Below are positions 28,549-34,685 of a stretch of DNA of 34,685 nt, one piece after another (the stretch's first letter is position 1; each line of letters starts with the position of its first letter). Source of the DNA: Entrophospora sp. SA101 (Eukaryota > Glomeromycota > Glomeromycetes > Entrophosporales > Entrophosporaceae). Made by a program: the position numbers and the translations under genes. A model generated the notes under the pieces. The model had not been told where the DNA came from. It worked only from the letters and a program-made list of their open reading frames with translations, and made no database searches. The DNA lies in contig CAUDNR010004150.1 of the NCBI GenBank assembly GCA_958430865.1, forward strand, positions 1-34,685, given 5' to 3'.

Positions 28549-29616
28549 ATGAACAATTATTTCCTCTTCCAAGGAACTATTCCTTCTCTATTCAACCAAA
28601 GCAAGCAAGTGGAATCAAGTTTCTTGAAAATCATTTTATTTTCACTCCTTCCACTTGTGACATCGTCAATTATCGATGAAGAATATAAATCCGAAGAGGA
28701 TGTTTACGATGCAATGCTTAACACATTTTTTCCAGTCCTTTTTGTCGTTTTGTTTAACGTGAAAGGGAAGACTGGACCCATCAAAAATGTGCTGTTACCA
28801 TTACTGGACGACTTATTATACAACACAGTCACCTGGGTGATTCCGCTGGTAGTTTCTTTGGCCTACGATGATTTGCTGTTTATAAAGATATTTTCATTTG
28901 TAAACATGGGTTTACATGTAACTTGCGCAGTAGGCGCAATAAATAGGAATAAAAAAATTAAAAAAGTTGTTGGAAATGTACCTGATTCTTTTAGATTTAT
29001 CTTAATATTCTTGTTATTTTTCCCAGCGATAGTAATTCCAACATTCTGGATTGTTAATATTACAACTAGACATCTTTTTGACCCAATTTGTATAGTATTC
29101 CTTACATTATTTGGGGTATTGTTAGTTACAATTTTCATTACTGCTTTACTATATTTTTTTGCAAAGGATAGATTAAGGGGATTAAATAGATTATATAGAG
29201 TACTTGAATGGATTGTTGCTACTATATTATTTCCTGTATGGTTTTATCTCCCGAATATTCTGCAAACATTATTTATTGTGTTAAAATGGCCAATCGATAT
29301 TTACTTTGTCAAAGCTTGCATATTTATACTGGTTCTCTCTTTAACAAGAAATGTGTCCTTCTTTACAGAGAAAGAACCAGCGCCTGTTGACTTTATGGCT
29401 ACTTCAACAACATACACTCAATATTTCCTGCGCAAAGAAATAGATAGATATCTAGAGGAGGATGAAGAATGGCGAATAAATAGGGGAATGGATAAAGGTC
29501 CAATAGATGAAAATGAAAAGGATAGAATAATCAGGGAGATGCAAAAATCAATGGTTGAAATGAAAGGAACAATAGCGAAATTGTGTGAAAAGGCGCAAAT
29601 CGATGAACCACAATAG
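28549..29616 (+). CDS. Multi-pass membrane protein with cytosolic coiled-coil tail (intact copy)
   Basis: The frame is open from 28525, but the ATG at 28549 (MNNYFLFQ) is preferred because it aligns with the ATG of the duplicate, giving 355 residues. About eight hydrophobic segments are visible, among them FLKIILFSLLPLVTSS, TFFPVLFVVLFNV, WVIPLVVSLAY, FILIFLLFFPAIVIPTFWIV, IVFLTLFGVLLVTIFITALL and FPVWFYLPNILQTLFIVLKW. SLTRNVSFFTEKEPAPVDF closes the membrane part. The last 60 residues are charged with heptad-like spacing (DRIIREMQKSMVEMKGTIAK), as in a short coiled coil. No transporter or receptor family is recognised. The downstream duplicate is broken and a distant relative lies at 3379-4349, so this is a local gene family of unknown function. 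Confidence 0.8.
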   Translation: MNNYFLFQGTIPSLFNQSKQVESSFLKIILFSLLPLVTSSIIDEEYKSEEDVYDAMLNTFFPVLFVVLFNVKGKTGPIKNVLLPLLDDLLYNTVTWVIPLVVSLAYDDLLFIKIFSFVNMGLHVTCAVGAINRNKKIKKVVGNVPDSFRFILIFLLFFPAIVIPTFWIVNITTRHLFDPICIVFLTLFGVLLVTIFITALLYFFAKDRLRGLNRLYRVLEWIVATILFPVWFYLPNILQTLFIVLKWPIDIYFVKACIFILVLSLTRNVSFFTEKEPAPVDFMATSTTYTQYFLRKEIDRYLEEDEEWRINRGMDKGPIDENEKDRIIREMQKSMVEMKGTIAKLCEKAQIDEPQ

Positions 29617-29909
29617 TAATTGGTTAGGGTTCTTTTTCTTTCTATTGTAAGCATTTTATTAACAATGTTTTTATATCATTTTGATGTAAAAGTTTATATA
29701 TTTACCACAAACCAAGCTACATATTGATATAAATTTTTATTTAATTTTAATTGTTTCGAAAATTCTTATTTTGTTAATTTACCTTTGAGATTTTTCCTTT
29801 TTCACAATAAACTAGAAAGTGCTGTTATTTATTTATTTATGTATGTATAGATTATACTTGGGTCGTTCAAACTATCACTTCTGTTTTTAACACCAACTCA
29901 AAAAAATTG

Positions 29910-30950
29910 GATAGAAATAACTTGGAAATGTTTCCATCTAATAATTTTGACAAGCTTGATAAACTAACTTTCTTTGATAAATTCAAAGATATTTTTCCGC
30001 TGGTTGGTTTTTCCAACTTTTTATAGATCAGCTTTTCAGCAATTATATCATATCATTATAAAAGATTCTTCCGGTAGAGTTGTATGACGGCTTAGTCTTT
30101 TACAACACAATCACTAGATATAAACCAACATCAATGTAGCAGCTTATGCGCACGTTATCAGATCCAAATTGTATTGTTTATAATCTATAATCACTCGCTG
30201 TGTAATTTATAAGGTCATATAAACTATGATGCCCAGGGGACAACATGCTGGTGTGAGAAGCTTTCTTTGATTGGTAGGATGATTGCTCCGTCTTTTTTTT
30301 TTAGATAAACTTTCGCTGTTTGCCCCCTATTAAGCCAAGCATTATCGAATTACAAACTCAACTAAAGTCTCTTCAAGTGGGTCATGTAGGGCATGATGAA
30401 TGAAATTATCCTCATTGTTAGTATTTGCAATTTTAATATAGGCGGTGGAAGGGAGCTGTTGTGTTTTCAGGATCACATTAGTTAAAGGAGACATTTCGTC
30501 ACCAAATTATTAATTAATTTAGTTAGGTTTAAGTTTTATTATAAAAATAAAATCTTGTCTATTTGATGAAGATAATATAATTCAAAATTAGGTTGGACTT
30601 TTCGCATTTGTAAAGAACAATTTACTTACTATTTTATTGGGAAAATGTGTCTTCAGAATTGACGACATTTCTTCTACCTGTCTAAAAAATAAATAAATTC
30701 TATTTTTGATCAAATGTAAATTTTTTTAAAAATAATTAAAAGACACCATTCTCATCTTGTATTGATCATTCCGTAATTTCCAGGAAAAATTTTTTTATTT
30801 TCTCATTTATTTTGTTTTCTTAGTATTATTTTACAAAAACAAAGTGAACAATGATTATTATGTAACCTTTTTTATCCCAGTGGATCAAAATAAAGTTTGC
30901 TTTACTGCATAGTAATTACATAAATAATTCCAAAAGGAAAATAATTATCT
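29910..30950. other. Spacer between the two membrane-gene copies
   Basis: The sequence is unrelated to the duplicated units. No frame is supportable. Short coding-like words occur on the plus strand near 29950-30020. An ordinary T-run lies at 30292-30301. No terminal repeats were found that would explain the duplication. Confidence 0.4.
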
Positions 30951-32265
30951 GATTTCGGAGTTATCTATTAATATATACTAATTAATACTTATTGATTGAA
31001 AATACATTGTCTATAAAATAAGTCTATGAGTGAAGCTTTATCCTATTATTCGATATGGACAAAGGATTTCTATTAAACCAAAGCAAGAAAGTGATCTTGA
31101 CTTTATTTCTACTCCTTCCGCTTGTGACAGCATCTATCATCGACGAAAATTATGAATCTGGACAGGACGTGTATGATGCAATTATTAACACGTTCTTTCC
31201 AGTATTTTTTGTGATTCTATTCAATGTTTCAGGGAAAACTGGACCCATCAAAAATGTGCTGCTGCCACTACTGGACGACTTTTTATAAAACACTGTCACT
31301 TGGGTGATTCCGCTGGTAGTTTCTTTGGCCTATGATGATTTGCTGAGTATAAAGATATTTTCATTTGTAAACATGGGTTTGCATCTAATTTGCGCAGTAG
31401 CCGCGATAATTAAGAATGAAAGGGTTAAAAATGTTATTGAAGATGAACCTGATTCTTTTACATTTATCTGGATGTTCCTGATGTTTTTCCCAACTATAGT
31501 CATTCCAACATTCTGGATTGTTGTTATTACAACTAGAAATCTTTTTGATCCAATTAGTATAGTATTCCTTACATCATTTGGGATATTGTTGGCTACAATA
31601 CTCATTTGGATTATACTACTTTGTCTTGGGTGTTGTGCCTCAGAGAGATTAGATAAAGTAGTTTTTTCGAAGATTGCTGGAGTATTATTTTTCCCTGTAT
31701 GGTTTTACCTCCCGAATATACTGCAAACATTATTTATTGTGTTAAAATGGCCAATCGATTTTTACTTTGTCAAGGCATGCATATTTATACTAGTTCTCTC
31801 TTTAACAAGAAATGTGTCCTTCTTTACAGAGGAGAAACCAGCACCTGATGACTTTCTGTCTACTTCAACAACATTCACTCAATGTTGGCTGCGCATAATA
31901 ATAGATTTAAAGTGAAGGAAGATGAAGGAAAGCAACTAAATAGAGGAATGGATGAAAATGAAAGGAATAGAATAATTTGGGAGATGCAAGAATCAATAGC
32001 TGAAATGAAAAGAACCATAACGGAATTATGTGAAAAGGTACAAATAGATATGCCAAAATAATAAATTTGTTAGTCTTTTTCTTTCTATTATAAGCATTTC
32101 ATTAAACGATCTCATTTTATGTATTATTCATTTTGATGTAAAAGTGCTGTTTCTGATGATTTTGCCATCACATTATGTCTATTTAATTATTTAATTATTT
32201 ATAGATTATTACATTTAAGATTCAAACTATCATTTCTGTTTTTTGACACCAACCCCAAAAAATTT
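30951..32265 (+). repeat. Tandem duplication, unit 2
   Basis: Second unit of the duplication described at 28461-29909. It begins GATTTCGGAGTT and ends near CACCAACCCCAAAAAATTTG. It carries the broken gene copy at 31055-32061. Confidence 0.85.
31055..32061 (+). pseudogene. Multi-pass membrane protein, dead duplicate
   Basis: This aligns over its full length with the gene at 28549-29616 but has two breaks. First, TAA at 31286-31288 sits where the intact copy has TAC (DDFL-stop-NTVTWVIP against DDLLYNTVTWVIP). The same frame then runs on to 31915, including SLAYDDLLSIKIFSFVNMGL and FPVWFYLPNILQTLFIVLKW. Second, near 31908-31913 the frame shifts: the tail continues one frame over as VKEDEGKQLNRGMDENERN and ends QIDMPK at the TAA at 32059-32061. 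The tail lacks the stretch matching DKGPID. High remaining similarity suggests recent loss. The first 77 codons could still make a short secreted or one-pass peptide. Confidence 0.88.
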
Positions 32266-33114
32266 GTTTGATTCTTTCTTTTTTTAAAAAAAAAACATTT
32301 TATTTATTATCTTTTTGATTTTTTATTTTAAGCATTAAAAATTTTTCCCTAAAGTATGGAAAGAATGGACTGCAATTTAAAGGTTTTAATAAATGTTCAC
32401 TTATATCATGATATGGTGGAGGGTTTTTGTTATGTAACTCAAAATATCATCACCATATGACTTGATAATAATCTGACATGCTTTACTTTTAGATGAATGC
32501 ATGCTTCTAAATCCTCATCAAACTCATTTATTACACCATGTCAAGCTGAGGCATTATTTTGAAATTCGACTTTTATCTGCATATCTTTAAACTTTCTAAA
32601 TCCATCAATCCCATCTTTTTAATTATTATTATCGGTTGGACAAAACAGAGAATTATACAAAAATTTTTTTTTCGTGAATTGAATTGACGCGAAATTAATT
32701 TGATAAAACTATAGAAAAATTTTTTTTTTATTATCGTATAAAAATCAATTATATAACATTCATTCCAACAAATTGTTTTTCAAAATTCTATCGTTTCTTA
32801 ATAAATCTCCAATAAAAAAAATGATATCATCATCTATAATTAAAATAAAGTTAGTTGTCTTACAACATGCACAAGTAATTTATTTCACAAACCCTTCTCT
32901 CTCTCTTCCATCAAAAAATAGAAAAAGAAAAAGCCAAAAAGGAAAAAATGAGGTGAAATAACATCAATCAATATCATTTTTTCCATTCTTCCCAATTTAA
33001 TTTTCATATTTTTTGCATTCTAGTCAACAAACTTCCATCAAAAGATTCCATTAATTATAATTTATGGCCATCGAAAATATTATTATTACTTTTCATGTTA
33101 TTTAATAATTAAGG
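32266..33114. other. Intergenic, no gene seen
   Basis: Long A and T runs and stops in every frame. A weak basic frame (SLPSKNRKRKSQKGKNEVK, ending at 32961) is low-complexity and not called. Confidence 0.5.
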
Positions 33115-33385
33115 ATCAAATCGAGTCGAATTTTAAAGTGATTCGAATCAAATCAAACCGGATTCCTAAATTTCTTTTAATGTCATATTAACAGGGGGTT
33201 TCTATTGAATAAAATTTATTCGAATTATTTGTTTTATTCATTATGATTTGAGTATTCGAAATACATTGGATATTTATTCAAATAAAATGGATAATTTGAA
33301 TAAATTCGAATAATAAAACAAATAATTCGAATAAAACAAATAATAAATCGAATAAATCGAATAAAATGAATAATAACGATAACAG
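33115..33385. repeat. TTCGAA-rich inverted and direct repeat block
   Basis: The word (A/T)TTCGAAT and its relatives recur about ten times. TTTATTCGAATTATTTGTTT (33217-33236) pairs with its inverse AAACAAATAATTCGAATAAA near 33318-33337, so a long imperfect stem could form around 33215-33345. The right arm passes into a run of AATAAATCGAATAAATCG. The left flank has AATCGAGTCGAATTT and GATTCGAATCAAATC. This is probably a small palindromic repeat element. Confidence 0.7.
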
Positions 33386-34157
33386 TCGCATGATTCATGT
33401 TTTAAATTTATGAATGATGATAATTGCATTGTTGAAATGATGCCTCTTCAATTGCCTCTTCAATTAGCACAGTGTAATGTGTCCAAAAAAGAACAAGAAG
33501 TGAACTATGGAACCATTTCACAATTGTAGATAGAAAAGCCAATATTTTTCTTGACTTTCGAAATCATTTGTTTCTAAGGCAACCCTTTTAAAATCATGCA
33601 GAGTTCGAATTATTTCATATAATATTGCAGTATAATTAATAGTCGTGTGACATTTCCCTGAGGCTGCTATGAAAATAAATTCGAAATTCGTGTCACATGA
33701 AGTTTTTTAAAATATCTCGTGATTTTTATAATAAACTCGAACTTCGTTGTTAGACTAAAATGAAAGTACTCCATTAAAGCTTTCTAATGAATACTCTTTC
33801 ATATCAAAAGGTATCCTCTACATGAATTCACAGCTATTCAAAAACGGTATTACTTTTTCACTTCAAACCTCAGATTATTTCTCAATATTGCTTTAAAAGA
33901 CTTGATAGTAAATGAGAAGGTGTAGAATACTTTAAGCTTTCATATGGTCATTACTTTATGGGGAGTATCAACAAAAACTAAAAGGTATTTTATTAGTGAT
34001 TGTTTTATATTGATCAAAGTTTCATTAATGATTATTATGAATATCATCAATCAGTAGTTGTTATAGCAACATTAAACAATAATATTAGTAGCAATAAATA
34101 GCAAACGATGATAATGAATCATCATTTTTTGAGGATGATAATAGAGATTAAGATCCG
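33386..34157. other. Intergenic, no gene seen
   Basis: AT-rich DNA with no supported frame. A tiny direct repeat (CCTCTTCAATTG CCTCTTCAATT) lies at 33443-33466. Confidence 0.5.
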
Positions 34158-34303
34158 GTTTGTGTAGAAGTTCGAAGTGAATGTTAAGGACAAGATCTAT
34201 ACTAACAAACGTTCTATCAATTATTCAATAGTTTGTGTAGGGGTGATCGAAGTAGGCATTAAGGACAAAATCTATGAACAAAATATAATAACGAATGTTT
34301 TAT
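34158..34303 (+). repeat. Two-unit tandem repeat, period 73 bp
   Basis: GTTTGTGTAG starts at 34158 and again at 34231. Both units continue with TCGAAGT, ATTAAGGACAA(A/G)ATCTAT or GTTAAGGACAAGATCTAT, and AACGTTCTAT or AATGTTTTAT before TTGAT-like or TCAATT endings. The units differ at several positions and by small indels. Period and order are clear. Confidence 0.75.
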
Positions 34304-34685
34304 TGATAAAATTTTTTAAAACAAATGTGTTGGATATTTTTAAAACAAAGTAGTAATAAATAGCAAGAATTACTTGTAATCAATATTCAATGTAAACGAG
34401 TCTTGTTATCCTATATCAGGCGTGCACAAAGTAATGTAAAGATTAATTTTTATTTAAGAAGCAAATGTGATTGTGATAATAAATTTTGTTTATTATAACT
34501 CAAAGTATTCTTTCTTGTATTTTTATGTTTGAAAAAAATACCAAGACATAAATTTTTGATGATCTGAATCATAGTAAAATTCGAATTTACATAGTAAAAT
34601 TTTACAACCAAGTGACTTCTAATCCCCATTTAATACCCTTGCTGTGTAGCAGCCACCGCCAAATTTGATATATAACTTCTTTATC
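34304..34685. other. Right-edge intergenic DNA
   Basis: No gene is seen. The last 70 bases are slightly less AT-rich (GCTGTGTAGCAGCCACCGCC) and may be the edge of another element or gene beyond the window. Confidence 0.4.

Larger units (their letters stand above)
28461..29909 (+). repeat. Tandem duplication, unit 1
   Basis: From GAATTTCAGAGTT (28461) to about CACCAACTCAAAAAAATT (29909) this aligns to 30951-32265. Similarity covers the promoter side, the whole reading frame and the 3' flank (TTTTTCTTTCTATTGTAAGC; CAAACTATCACTTCTGTTTT). The copies are direct repeats about 2.5 kb apart, separated by roughly 1 kb of unrelated DNA. Confidence 0.85.

Noticed and set aside
28863..29138. Minus-strand frame of 91 codons, and its counterpart at 31330-31605
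   Set aside because: Both are antisense shadows of the duplicated membrane gene. Their parallel presence only reflects the duplication.
32773..32961. 62-codon plus-strand frame with a Lys-rich C-terminus
   Set aside because: Low complexity, no motif, AT-rich composition typical of intergenic DNA here.

Overview
The window looks like nuclear DNA of an arbuscular mycorrhizal fungus (Glomeromycotina, Rhizophagus-like). This is an inference from four things. The DNA is very AT-rich, with many A/T runs and trinucleotide microsatellites. The intact genes carry several short introns (about 75-170 nt, GT...AG). The gene set includes types greatly expanded in these fungi: a tyrosine-kinase-like protein with an N-terminal zinc-ribbon-like motif and a BTB/POZ-SPRY protein. 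The space between genes is full of transposon relics and decayed genes. There are no bacterial-type operons, and I see no tRNA, rRNA or CRISPR array.

Layout. 1-3.3 kb: repeats only (two diverged copies of a ~310-bp unit, two copies of an ~85-bp unit exactly 500 bp apart, a degenerate tandem array, two pogo/Tigger-like right ends). 3.4-4.35 kb (-): a multi-pass membrane protein gene, frame-broken or with a very short intron. 4.8-8.2 kb: a fragment of a probable lineage-expanded family, then a large fossil gene (-) split by a ~622-bp MITE. 8.5-11.25 kb (-): two intact housekeeping-type genes, a seven-exon BSD-domain protein with an N-terminal 9-residue repeat and a two-exon TMEM70-family mitochondrial protein. 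11.5-12.8 kb: two fossil genes, one of them AAA+ ATPase-like. 13.7-14.8 kb (-): a five-exon SR-type splicing factor (RRM, two zinc knuckles, RS domain). 15.0-18.1 kb: fossil genes and a 903-bp hAT element with an 8-bp target-site duplication. 19.4-20.4 kb (+): a secreted DUF3455 protein in five exons. 21.5-26.1 kb: a kinase-like gene (+) and a BTB-SPRY gene (-) tail to tail. 27.0-27.8 kb: a CENP-B/Tc5-type transposase relic and an unassigned reading frame. 28.5-32.1 kb (+): a tandem duplication of a multi-pass membrane protein gene, the first copy intact and the second dead. 32.3-34.7 kb: AT-rich intergenic DNA with TTCGAA-rich inverted repeats and a 73-bp tandem repeat.

The intact genes do not form one pathway. 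They serve RNA processing (SR protein), mitochondrial assembly (TMEM70 family), signalling or protein turnover (kinase-like, BTB-SPRY) and secretion (DUF3455). The most unusual material is the uncharacterised membrane-protein family, seen three times here (two tandem copies plus a distant relative 24 kb away). Next come the kinase-like protein with an altered catalytic loop and a ~118-residue low-complexity insert in its activation segment, and several fossil genes that can still be read across frames.
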